The position numbers and the translations under genes are program-made. The notes under the pieces were generated by a model. It saw only the letters and a program-made list of their open reading frames with translations, was not told where the DNA came from and did not search any database. This document shows, piece after piece, positions 40,996-49,486 of a stretch of DNA of 61,003 nucleotides; position 1 is the stretch's first letter, and each line of letters starts with the position of its first letter. The DNA comes from JAABTH01 sp964390725 (lineage in GTDB: Bacteria > Bacillota > Dethiobacteria > DTU022): assembly GCA_964390725.1 (NCBI GenBank), contig CAYMIW010000015.1, positions 1 to 61,003 of the forward strand, written 5' to 3'.

Positions 40996-42066
40996 TTAAA
41001 ACCTGCCTGATCTGAAATTTGAAAACTGGTTTGGATTTATGCCCCTTCTTTCAAGCCATTCAGCTGTTCTTCCGGTTATCACCAAAGGTCTTTGCCTGAG
41101 TTCCTGAAAATTTCTGGAGCCGCTTAGCAGCATGATTTTTTTTAGTTCCAGTTCTGTTCTTTTAAACATTCTAATCACCGCTGCTTCATTTTTCTTCAAC
41201 AACAGGTATAAAGGCATTGCAGCCAGGCCAACGGCTCGGGCCCCAATAGCAATAGCCTTGGCAGCTTCCAGGGGGTGATGAAGACCTCCTGAAGCTAATA
41301 TATCAACCCTGTCGCCAGCTGCAACATATGTTTCAACCAGGCTGATTGCAGATGGTAATCCCCATTGATCAAATTTACCTTTTTTCTCATACTTGTGCCG
41401 CTTGTTTTCCAGTTTAATAAAATTTGTTCCACCTTTACCACTGATATCGATTGCTGCAACACCAGCATTTGCCAATAGAACGGCCTCTTCTGCCGCGACT
41501 CCAAAACCTACTTCCTTGACAATCAGGGGAACCTTGCTACTTTTAGCTATGCTCGAGATCCTGTTGAGCATGCCGGAAAAACAGTGTTCTCCTTCAGGCA
41601 TGGATAGTTCCTGGGGAGCATTTAAATGTATTTGTATTGCATCGGCATCAATCATTCTAATCGCCCGGTCAGCTGCGTCAGGATCAGCATAAGAACCCAG
41701 GTTAGCCCATATAACACCTTCAGGGTTAATTTTACGGACAATCCTGAAGCTTCGCTCAGTCTTACAACTTCTGTTGTCAATAGCTATTCTCTGCGAACCA
41801 ACAGCCATCGGTACTTCTAAAATCGCAGCCACCCTGGCCAGGGCAGCATTAATGCGGAAGGCCAGAGCTGTACCACCTGTTATAGCATTAATGAAAAAGG
41901 GCGAACGGAAAGTTCGCCCCAAATACTCTGTCTCCATACTTATATCGGTCAGGTCGCAATCAGGCAGACAGTTATGCAATAAATGAATGTCCGAAAAATC
42001 AGCCCTTCCCGGCTTTTCTTTCAGGATACCATGAATATGGTCATTTTTCCGGTTCAGGCTGGACAT
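40996..42066 (-). CDS. fni: Isopentenyl-diphosphate delta-isomerase, type 2
   Basis: This 356-residue FMN/NADPH enzyme has MAVGSQRIAI, the flavin/phosphate segments GKGGTNFIKLENKRH and ILASGGLHHPLEAAKAIAIG and the N-terminal RKNDHI. It interconverts IPP and DMAPP. Together with dxs and ispH in this run it belongs to the non-mevalonate isoprenoid pathway; the type 2 form is needed to balance the two isomers. It overlaps the ispH-rpsA stop by one base. Confidence 0.95.
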   Translation of the reverse strand: MSSLNRKNDHIHGILKEKPGRADFSDIHLLHNCLPDCDLTDISMETEYLGRTFRSPFFINAITGGTALAFRINAALARVAAILEVPMAVGSQRIAIDNRSCKTERSFRIVRKINPEGVIWANLGSYADPDAADRAIRMIDADAIQIHLNAPQELSMPEGEHCFSGMLNRISSIAKSSKVPLIVKEVGFGVAAEEAVLLANAGVAAIDISGKGGTNFIKLENKRHKYEKKGKFDQWGLPSAISLVETYVAAGDRVDILASGGLHHPLEAAKAIAIGARAVGLAAMPLYLLLKKNEAAVIRMFKRTELELKKIMLLSGSRNFQELRQRPLVITGRTAEWLERRGINPNQFSNFRSGRF

Positions 42067-44234
42067 TATTCCTGTCCTTCTTCGGCTGTAACTTCAGACT
42101 GATCGTCTTCTGCAGACTGATCATTGTCAGCCTGATATTCTTCCTTATCAAAAAGATCGCCAAAAACATCACCGAGAGTAACGTTGCCATTTTCGCTGCT
42201 TCCCGCACTTCCGGCAACATTCACAGATTGCGAAACAGATACTCCGCCTGCCTCTTTCACACTGAGGCTGATTCTTTTTGATTTTGCCTTAATTTCAATC
42301 ACTTTTACTTCTACCTCTTCACCCTCCGCAAGTACTTCAGAAGGATGATTGACATGAAAATCTGCCAGCTGGGATATATGAGCCAAACCCTCCACCCCGG
42401 GTTTAATTTCAACAAAAGCGCCGAAACTGACCAGGCGGGTAACCTTACCCGTTAAAACTTCCCCGCTCTCGAGTTCTTCAACTGCTTTTGTCCATGGATC
42501 TGGTTGGGTTTTCCTTATACTGAGGCTGATTCGTTCTTTCTCCGGAATAACCTCTAAAACCTTAACCTCAATTTCATCGCCAACCTTAATTACTTCTGAT
42601 GGGTGATTAACTCTTTCCCATGAGAGTTCAGAGATATGAACAAGACCGTCGATACCACCGATATCAACAAAAGCACCAAAATCAGTCAGTCTTTTTACTG
42701 TTCCCTTAATTGTGGAACCAACTTCAATAGCGTTCAGGGTTTCTTCTTTAGCTTTTTCTGTCTCTTCTTCAATTATTTTTTTCCTGGAAAGGATTAATTT
42801 ACCCTTGTCGCGATCCAGTTCTATAATTTTGAAGTTTATATCATTACCCTTAAATTCATTAAAATCAGGAATATATCTTGTGTCAACGAGGGAGCCGGGC
42901 ATAAAACCTTCAATTCCATTACCCAGATCTATCACCATTCCGGCCCCAACTACTTGTTTTACCGTTGCTTGCATAACCTGATCCTGTTCCAAGGCTTCCT
43001 CGAGTTCTTTCATACGTTTTTCACGGGCCAAACGCTTGTGAGAAACTAAGACTTTTCCATCCTGTTCATTTATATCGAATACCGTAACCTCGATATCATC
43101 TTCAGGTGTAAAAAGATCGGCAAGCGTTTTATCTTCCGGTAGATGTACTTCGCCAGTCGGAAGGATTGCTTCACTCTTGGCACCGATATCAACATATACT
43201 TCGTCGTCAGTTACCCTGGCTACTTTGCCGATAACCTGCTCGCCAACCTGGGCTATTCTAACATCAGCATCGTATTTGAATTGTTCTTCAACTGATGTTT
43301 CTTCAACCTGGGTTTCTTCCTCCTGCTGTGGTTCACTGCTTTCAATCTCTTCAATCTCTTCAATCTTTGCTTCTTCTTGCTGTTCTTCCTGTGTTTCCAT
43401 TTTTTCGTTTTCCATACTTTCCACTGCCTCCTTTATCGTCCAGGGGGGAGTTGATGCACCGGCTGTTACACCGACAACCTTGAACTGCTCAAGAAAAGAC
43501 CGGTCCAACTCCCTGATACTATTAATCCGGCAGGTCGGTTTCATTTGCCGGCAACTATTATAAAGGGCTTGTGTATTTGCGCTTGTTTTGCTACCGATAA
43601 CCACTAGCGCATCAACCCTTTCAGCCAATTCTGCAGCCGCTTCACGTCTTAGTTTAGTTTCCGGGCAGAGGGTCTGAAATATTACTGCCCCGGGAACTTT
43701 TTCCTTTAACAATTCCGATGCTCTTTTATAGGCAATTCCATCAGCGGTAGTCTGGGCAATCAAAGCGGCCGGTTCTTTGATTACCATGTTATCAATTTCA
43801 TCCGGATCGGAAAATACAACTGCTTTATCTCCGGCCCAACCTAGTATGCCTATAACTTCAGGGTGCTTTTTGTTACCGAATATATATATGTTAAAACCTT
43901 TATCTTTTAGATCAACGGCAATTCTCTGAACATGTTTGACCCTCATGCAGGTTAGATCGATCAGGTCGATGTTATCAAGATTATTCAGGCGATCTAAAAG
44001 TTCAGGAGTTACACCATGTGTACGTATAGCTAAGAATTTGCCTTCAGCATTTTCCGGTTCGCATACCTCGTTTATAGAATGATTTCGCAAATATTCCATT
44101 ACTTCTTCATTGTGTACAAGTGGGCCAAGGGTTGAACCGGAACCTTTAATCTCTCCTTCTTTCAGTAAAAGTTTCATTGCTCTTGCAACGCCGGTACAAA
44201 AACCTGCTTTTTCGGCAAGTATAACTTTGCTCAT
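42066..44234 (-). CDS. ispH: IspH (HMBPP reductase) - ribosomal protein S1 fusion
   Basis: The protein is 722 residues. Positions 1-280 are IspH with its three cluster cysteines (C13 in KAGFCTG, DLTCMRVKHVQ, TLCPETKLRR) and the VIGSKTSANTQAL segment. It reduces HMBPP to IPP and DMAPP. An acidic Glu/Gln-rich linker (about 280-325) leads to four S1 RNA-binding repeats, the last two canonical (GAFVDIGGIDGLVHISEL; GAFVEIKPGVEGLAHISQL) and an acidic tail. The fusion is a known clostridial arrangement. Whether the S1 part works as ribosomal S1 or a translation accessory is not certain. It is 2 bp after plsC. Confidence 0.95.
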   Translation of the reverse strand: MSKVILAEKAGFCTGVARAMKLLLKEGEIKGSGSTLGPLVHNEEVMEYLRNHSINEVCEPENAEGKFLAIRTHGVTPELLDRLNNLDNIDLIDLTCMRVKHVQRIAVDLKDKGFNIYIFGNKKHPEVIGILGWAGDKAVVFSDPDEIDNMVIKEPAALIAQTTADGIAYKRASELLKEKVPGAVIFQTLCPETKLRREAAAELAERVDALVVIGSKTSANTQALYNSCRQMKPTCRINSIRELDRSFLEQFKVVGVTAGASTPPWTIKEAVESMENEKMETQEEQQEEAKIEEIEEIESSEPQQEEETQVEETSVEEQFKYDADVRIAQVGEQVIGKVARVTDDEVYVDIGAKSEAILPTGEVHLPEDKTLADLFTPEDDIEVTVFDINEQDGKVLVSHKRLAREKRMKELEEALEQDQVMQATVKQVVGAGMVIDLGNGIEGFMPGSLVDTRYIPDFNEFKGNDINFKIIELDRDKGKLILSRKKIIEEETEKAKEETLNAIEVGSTIKGTVKRLTDFGAFVDIGGIDGLVHISELSWERVNHPSEVIKVGDEIEVKVLEVIPEKERISLSIRKTQPDPWTKAVEELESGEVLTGKVTRLVSFGAFVEIKPGVEGLAHISQLADFHVNHPSEVLAEGEEVEVKVIEIKAKSKRISLSVKEAGGVSVSQSVNVAGSAGSSENGNVTLGDVFGDLFDKEEYQADNDQSAEDDQSEVTAEEGQE

Positions 44235-44236
44235 AA

Positions 44237-44854
44237 CTATCCTTTATCTCCATCCGCCGGCAATAACCTGCCAATATTGTGCATTATCTGCCTGCTTAAA
44301 TCTTCCAGTTGATTTAATTTTTCCTCTTTGTTGTTATAAACAAGAGGCGGTAAAACAAAAGGTTTTCCGATGTGTAAGCGTAACGGCTTAAAAAAACGAT
44401 AGGGTCCTTCAATAGCTACAGGTAAAATAGGTACCCCACTGCGTACAGCAATCAGGGCAGCACCATTATGGGCTTTCTGCAGCCGACCATCCTGACTGCG
44501 CGATCCTTCCGGAAATAATCCGAGTATCTTGCCTTCTTTCAATATTTGAAACGATTTTTTAAGTGCCACATAGTCTCCCTCATAACGTTTGATGGGAAAT
44601 GCACCCACTTTTCGCAATAAGAATCCTACGAACGGATTTTTAAATAACTCAATCTTGGCCATATAATATATTTTATAGCGGGACGGAATGGCAACACCTA
44701 CTGTAATTGGATCTATCCAGCTGATATGATTTGCGCAAATAATAAAAGGTTTTCTGACCGGCAAATTTTCAGATCCGGATACCCTGAAACGAAAAAAAAC
44801 ATTTATATATATGGCAAAAATAAAACGCCCGAAATTATATAGCAAAAAGGTCAC
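44237..44854 (-). CDS. plsC: 1-acylglycerol-3-phosphate acyltransferase
   Basis: This 205-residue protein has one N-terminal membrane segment and the acyltransferase motifs NHISWIDP (HX4D), FPIKRYEGD and LFPEGSRSQDG, followed by PILPVAIEGP. It makes phosphatidic acid, the step after PlsY. It lies between cmk and ispH-rpsA with 11- and 2-bp gaps. Confidence 0.94.
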   Translation of the reverse strand: MTFLLYNFGRFIFAIYINVFFRFRVSGSENLPVRKPFIICANHISWIDPITVGVAIPSRYKIYYMAKIELFKNPFVGFLLRKVGAFPIKRYEGDYVALKKSFQILKEGKILGLFPEGSRSQDGRLQKAHNGAALIAVRSGVPILPVAIEGPYRFFKPLRLHIGKPFVLPPLVYNNKEEKLNQLEDLSRQIMHNIGRLLPADGDKG

Positions 44855-44865
44855 CCTGCTTTCAA

Positions 44866-45543
44866 TTAGCGCAGTTTTTCGTCTACCCTTTCAACCAGGC
44901 TTTCTATAACCTGCTCAATGCTTAAACCGGTAGTATCAATTACAATAGCGTCTTCTACCCGGGTTAACGGGGAATCCTCCCTGTTGGAGTCTATAACATC
45001 TCTGCCGGCGATATCTTTAACCACTTCTTCCAGGGCTATGCTTATTCCTTTTTCAAGCTGTTCTTTAAATCGACGCTTTGCCCTTTCTTCCAGCGATGCA
45101 TCAAGATAAAATTTGTATTCAGCATCAGGCATTACCCTCGAGGCAATATCCCGCCCTTCCATGACTATCCGTGGTGTGGAGGAAGCTATTTCCTGTTGTA
45201 AACCAACAAGCCTCCGGCGAACCATTGATAAACAGGAAACTGGTGATACCAAACGGTTTACATGAGCCATGCGAATCTCTTCACTGACATCTTCTCCGTC
45301 AAGGATAATATCCTTACCATTATTAATTGTTATGGAAGTTGTATCGAGGAGTGCCTGCATTGAGGTTGTATCTTCAAGGTCAACATTGTTGCGGTAAACT
45401 TTCAGGGTTATTGCCCTGTACATTGCACCTGTATCAAGGTACTTCAGGGCAAGCCTTCCGGCTAGCGCCCGGGCAACGGTACTTTTTCCCGCTCCTGCTG
45501 GTCCATCAATCGCTATTCGTAAACGTCTCACGTCCTCTGCCAT
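44866..45543 (-). CDS. cmk: Cytidylate kinase
   Basis: This 225-residue protein has the P-loop IDGPAGAGKSTVARALA (12-28), the CMP-binding LKYLDTGAMYRAIT and EGRDIASRVMPDAEYKFYLD, and a lid RAKRRFKEQ. It phosphorylates CMP/dCMP. The cmk-plsC-ispH-rpsA order is typical of Clostridia. Confidence 0.96.
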   Translation of the reverse strand: MAEDVRRLRIAIDGPAGAGKSTVARALAGRLALKYLDTGAMYRAITLKVYRNNVDLEDTTSMQALLDTTSITINNGKDIILDGEDVSEEIRMAHVNRLVSPVSCLSMVRRRLVGLQQEIASSTPRIVMEGRDIASRVMPDAEYKFYLDASLEERAKRRFKEQLEKGISIALEEVVKDIAGRDVIDSNREDSPLTRVEDAIVIDTTGLSIEQVIESLVERVDEKLR

Positions 45544-45632
45544 GCCTCACCTGTTTCTAAATATTTAAAGCAATATATAAAAGGCTTTTAAAGCATTCCT
45601 ATTCTCTCATTAAATCACTTAATTTGCAAGCT

Positions 45633-46370
45633 TTAACCCGGTTTCAGGCCAACTAGCCGGTACAGAAGATCAACTTCCCAATCAGTCAGGTAACGATGTG
45701 AGCCAATTGGTAAATCACCGGCAGTTAAACCGGCAAAACTATAGCGGTGTAAATTAATAACGGGATGTCCGACTGCGCTACACATTTTTTTGACCTGCCG
45801 TTTCCGGCCTTCTGTTAAAACAATCTCCAGTTTTGTCCTATCTGAATACTGTTTTTCATTCATTATTTTTACTGCAACCGGAACAGTTTTTTTCCCGTCA
45901 ACCAGAGGACCGCTTTTTAAACTATTCAAGGCCTTTATTCCGATTTTTCCTTTTACTGTGGCATGATATACTTTTTTGATCATGTAGCTTGGGTGAGTGA
46001 GCCGGTGAGCCAGCAATCCATCATTTGTAAGCAGAAGAATTCCGCTGGTATCGGCATCAAGACGGCCAACAGGAAATATTCTTGTTTTTTGGTCACCAAT
46101 CAGGTCCGTAACTTTTGGCCGATTGTGAGTATCGACTACAGTAGATATATAACCGGCCGGCTTATTTAAAAGGTAGTATTCCTTCTTTTCCTCCCCCTTG
46201 ACCACTCTGCCGTCCACTTTAACCATGTCTCCGACAGCAACATCAGTCTGGGGTATGGTGACAAGCTTATCATTAACGATAACCCTGCCTTCAGCAATTA
46301 TTTTTTCGGCCCCGCGGCGTGATGCCACTCCGGCATGGGCTAGATATTTAGCTAATCGCATCATAATCAC
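45633..46370 (-). CDS. rluB: 23S rRNA pseudouridine synthase (RluB/RsuA family)
   Basis: This 245-residue protein has an N-terminal S4 domain (RLAKYLAHAGVASRRGAEKI) and the RsuA-type catalytic motif FPVGRLDADTSGILLLTNDG with the catalytic Asp, then LTEGRKRQVKKMCSAVGHPV. The exact start is one of two adjacent ATGs at 46364/46361. RluB modifies 23S rRNA near position 2605 in other bacteria. It follows scpB, as usual in Bacillota. Confidence 0.92.
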   Translation of the reverse strand: MIMMRLAKYLAHAGVASRRGAEKIIAEGRVIVNDKLVTIPQTDVAVGDMVKVDGRVVKGEEKKEYYLLNKPAGYISTVVDTHNRPKVTDLIGDQKTRIFPVGRLDADTSGILLLTNDGLLAHRLTHPSYMIKKVYHATVKGKIGIKALNSLKSGPLVDGKKTVPVAVKIMNEKQYSDRTKLEIVLTEGRKRQVKKMCSAVGHPVINLHRYSFAGLTAGDLPIGSHRYLTDWEVDLLYRLVGLKPG

Positions 46371-46387
46371 TTCTTCTAGTTAATTGC

Positions 46388-47002
46388 CTATTGATCAATT
46401 ATTTCAGGTTGGTCGTTGTTATCCTTTGCATTGACCACGTAATCATTAGCATCGCTGGCAGGCGGCTTTTCGGAATTTGCTTCTCCCGCCTGTATATCCA
46501 ATTCCGGCAAATCACCCAGGCTTTTTAAGCCGAAGTATTTAAGAAAATCAGGGGTTGTACTGTAAAGAAGGGGTCTTCCAGGTCCTTCTTTTCTGCCACT
46601 GATCCTGACCAGTTTTCTTTTTAACAAATTTTCCAGGACATGTTCACTGCGTACTCCACGAATTGATTCGATCTCAATCCTGGTCACCGGTTGTTTATAA
46701 GCAATAATTGCCAGCGCTTCCAGGGCTGCATTGGAAAGATTACTGGAAACATCTTCACTGAAAGCTTTTTCTATGTAAGGAGCAAGCTCGGGTTTCGTTC
46801 CTATTTGAAAGCCCCCGGCTACTTCGATAATCTGCAATCCGCGGTCATTTGTATCCATCTCCTGCTTTAATTCAAGCAACAGAGTTTCTGTTTCTTGGGC
46901 CGAGAGAGACAATACAGAAGCTACTTTTTCGGCTCTAAGAGGCTCCTCGCTTAAAAACAAAAGAGCTTCAGCTATTTGTTTATGCAGATGACTACTAACC
47001 AC
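46388..47002 (-). CDS. scpB: Segregation and condensation protein B
   Basis: The product is 204 residues from a GTG at 47002 with GAGGAGG 6 nt upstream; the ATG at 47020 lies before that SD. Two winged-helix domains are visible (HLHKQIAEALLFLSEEPLRA; LEALAIIAYKQPVTRIEIES; GRPLLYSTTPDFLKYFGLKS). The C-terminal tail is acidic. ScpB binds ScpA and Smc in the chromosome condensin. It overlaps scpA by 8 bp. Confidence 0.94.
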   Translation of the reverse strand: MVSSHLHKQIAEALLFLSEEPLRAEKVASVLSLSAQETETLLLELKQEMDTNDRGLQIIEVAGGFQIGTKPELAPYIEKAFSEDVSSNLSNAALEALAIIAYKQPVTRIEIESIRGVRSEHVLENLLKRKLVRISGRKEGPGRPLLYSTTPDFLKYFGLKSLGDLPELDIQAGEANSEKPPASDANDYVVNAKDNNDQPEIIDQ

Positions 47003-47774
47003 CCCGCACCTCCTCAGCATCTTTCTCTTTCCTCAACATGACGAATATGGGACTGAAAAGTTTCTCCTGAAGCAATTGAATTTTCCCCTGCCTGGTCATT
47101 TCCAGCAAGGAAATGAAAGTAACAATCATTTCCCATAAACTGTTTTCTGACATAAAGAAATCCATGCGCAGCGGTTTCTTGTAACGATTCAAAACGGACA
47201 TTATGTAATCAATTTTATCAACGACGATATAGTCCTCAACAGCATTAAAAGCAGGGTTATAAGCATCTGTTTTTGTAGCCTGGGCAAACCGAATCATGAT
47301 ATCGCTAAGATGATCTGCCCCTTCCCAAATGGTATATACAGACTCCTGACCGGTAAGCACCATAACTTTTTGCCCCCCGGTAGAACGAAGAAAAATCTTT
47401 TGCTGTTCTTCTTCCTTCGCTGCCAGGTATGATGCCAGCTCCTTGAAAACACGGTATTCTTCCAAACGCAAAAACAGTTCTTCCGCCGTGTTAATTTCGA
47501 ACAGTTCCTCGTCATCCTGTTCTGCGTCAGTCGATGGACGGGGTAATAACAATTTTGATTTTAACCTGAGTAAGGTTGCAGCCATAACCAGAAATTCACT
47601 GGCAATATCGAGATTCAAATCCTTCATTGATTGAAGATAAGCCAAATATTGCTCCGTAATGTCAGCAATTGATATAGACCATATATCAACTTCCGCTTTC
47701 CTGATCAGGTGAAATAGAAGGTCAAATGGACCCTCGAAGGTGGGAAGAATAATCTTATACTCAGGATGGTTCAT
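46995..47774 (-). CDS. scpA: Segregation and condensation protein A
   Basis: This 259-residue kleisin has the N-terminal FEGPFDLLFHLIRKAEVDIW, which docks on Smc, VMAATLLRLKSKLLLP and a C-terminal winged helix (FISLLEMTRQGKIQLLQEK). It forms the Smc-ScpA-ScpB ring. It is followed by scpB with overlap and preceded by trpS. Confidence 0.95.
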   Translation of the reverse strand: MNHPEYKIILPTFEGPFDLLFHLIRKAEVDIWSISIADITEQYLAYLQSMKDLNLDIASEFLVMAATLLRLKSKLLLPRPSTDAEQDDEELFEINTAEELFLRLEEYRVFKELASYLAAKEEEQQKIFLRSTGGQKVMVLTGQESVYTIWEGADHLSDIMIRFAQATKTDAYNPAFNAVEDYIVVDKIDYIMSVLNRYKKPLRMDFFMSENSLWEMIVTFISLLEMTRQGKIQLLQEKLFSPIFVMLRKEKDAEEVRGG

Positions 47775-47798
47775 AGTTTTTCTTCATTCCCGCTTTTA

Positions 47799-48785
47799 TT
47801 ATCTTAAACCCATATTTTTATGGACCAGGTCCATTTTTTCTGAAGCCCGTTGGCCTGCTTTTTCAGCACCCTGCGCAAGTATTTGATCAAGGAAGCCCTC
47901 GTCACCGGCTAACTTTTTATATCGTTCCTGCAACGGTCGTAAGGATTCAACAATAGCTTCGGTAAGCTCATCTTTCAAGCTTTTATAGTTTTTGCCTTCA
48001 AAGTGAGCTTCAATATCACTTTTATCACTGCCGGTCAGCAGCTGATATATAGTAAGCAGGTTTGTAACCCCGGGTCTGTTATCATCAAACACAATGCTTC
48101 GCTCTGAATCTGTTGTTGCTCGTTTAACTTTATTCTTAATAACATCAGCAGAATCGAGCAGGTAGATAGCATCATTTATATTTTCTTCACTCTTGCTCAT
48201 TTTCTTCTCAGGATTGGCCAAGCCCATTACCCGCCCCCCAACCCTGGGGATGAAAGCATCAGGCATTACAAATGTTTTACCAAAGCGATAATTAAACCGC
48301 TGGGCAATATCGCGGCATAACTCGATATGCTGTTTCTGGTCTTCACCCACCGGTACCAGGTCGGCATCGTAAAGCAGTATATCGGCAGCCTGTAGCACAG
48401 GATAATCAAAAAGGCCTACACTAACCTCATCTTTTTGTGTTTCTGATTTATCTTTAAACTGAGTCATCCTGTATAGCCAGCCCATTGGAGTAACACAATT
48501 AAATATCCAAGCCAGTTCTGAATGGGCTTTCACATAAGATTGAATGAAAACAACAGATTTTTCTTCATCGAGACCGGCGGCAAACAATAAGCCGGCCACC
48601 TCTTTAACCTTTGCTTTCAGAACTTCCGGATCCTGGGGTACTGTAATGGTATGTAAATCAACAACACAGAAATAATTATCATACTCATCCTGCATTTTGA
48701 CCCAGTTGCTGATAGCTCCAAGGTAATTACCCAGATGTAAACTTCCTGTAGCCTGTATGCCTGAAAATATTATTTTTTTTGACAT
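47799..48785 (-). CDS. trpS: Tryptophanyl-tRNA synthetase
   Basis: The product is 328 residues from ATG 48785 (AGGGGG, 8 nt), which gives the normal start MSKKIIFSGIQATG. Class I signatures are GSLHLGNYLGA (HIGH type) and KKMSKSEENIN (KMSKS). No T-box leader fits: only 69 bp separate the start from the previous gene. It is thus part of the housekeeping run rather than under tryptophan attenuation here. Confidence 0.95.
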   Translation of the reverse strand: MSKKIIFSGIQATGSLHLGNYLGAISNWVKMQDEYDNYFCVVDLHTITVPQDPEVLKAKVKEVAGLLFAAGLDEEKSVVFIQSYVKAHSELAWIFNCVTPMGWLYRMTQFKDKSETQKDEVSVGLFDYPVLQAADILLYDADLVPVGEDQKQHIELCRDIAQRFNYRFGKTFVMPDAFIPRVGGRVMGLANPEKKMSKSEENINDAIYLLDSADVIKNKVKRATTDSERSIVFDDNRPGVTNLLTIYQLLTGSDKSDIEAHFEGKNYKSLKDELTEAIVESLRPLQERYKKLAGDEGFLDQILAQGAEKAGQRASEKMDLVHKNMGLR

Positions 48786-48854
48786 AAATTTTACCCCCTT
48801 TAACAACATTTAATCTTTCTGCAAAGAAATCTCTGATTGAAGGCGAGTACGTCT

Positions 48855-49484
48855 TTAAAAACCGGGTAGAAACCCTATCAGCAGACTGTAAAAGCTAATA
48901 ACCAGGCTGTATAAAGGGTTGATAATATATCTGAATGCACCGGTAAATATTAATATGAGCAGAATTATAGGTGCATATTGTTCCACCTTGCGATACAAAC
49001 CAAGGTAGGAGTCTGATAAAAATGACATCAATATTTTTGACCCATCAAGTGGGGGCACAGGGATCAGGTTAAATATTGCCAGTAAAATATTTAATTGCAT
49101 CAAAACTACAATAAACTGCAGAAAAAGCCCTTCAATAATGCCTGCCTTTAGCAAGATGTTAAGGAACAACAAGCTTATAAAACCAAGAATAAAGTTTGCC
49201 AGGGGTCCGGCAAAAGAAACCCATCGCAGACCACGACGATACTGATTAAAATTATAAGGGTTAATGGGAACTGGTTTAGCCCAGCCAAACCCTACAAGCA
49301 GAATCATTATTGTTCCAATTGGATCAAGGTGATTAATTGGATTTAAATTCATTCTCCCCTGATTTTTTGCGGTTTGATCGCCAAACTGGTAAGCCATGCG
49401 GGCATGGGCAAACTCGTGTATGGTAATGGCTATTAAAAGTGCCGGAATGCGCAAAGCAATTACTACAGGATCGAGATTGAACAA
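48855..49484 (-). CDS. Site-2 protease family (M50) membrane metalloprotease
   Basis: This 209-residue, multi-helix membrane protein has zinc-binding HEFAH (H23, E24, H27) in the first helix and the third ligand region NLIPVPPLDGSKIL. It is the short YwhC/Rip-like form without PDZ. Such proteases cut membrane segments; the substrate is unknown. The place between trpS and the nucleotidyltransferase gene is conserved in related Clostridia. Confidence 0.9.
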   Translation of the reverse strand: MFNLDPVVIALRIPALLIAITIHEFAHARMAYQFGDQTAKNQGRMNLNPINHLDPIGTIMILLVGFGWAKPVPINPYNFNQYRRGLRWVSFAGPLANFILGFISLLFLNILLKAGIIEGLFLQFIVVLMQLNILLAIFNLIPVPPLDGSKILMSFLSDSYLGLYRKVEQYAPIILLILIFTGAFRYIINPLYSLVISFYSLLIGFLPGF

Positions 49485-49486
49485 TT

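Noticed and set aside
48786..48854. T-box leader for trpS
   Set aside because: The gap to the previous gene is 69 bp, too short for a T-box, and no specifier stem or T-box sequence is visible.
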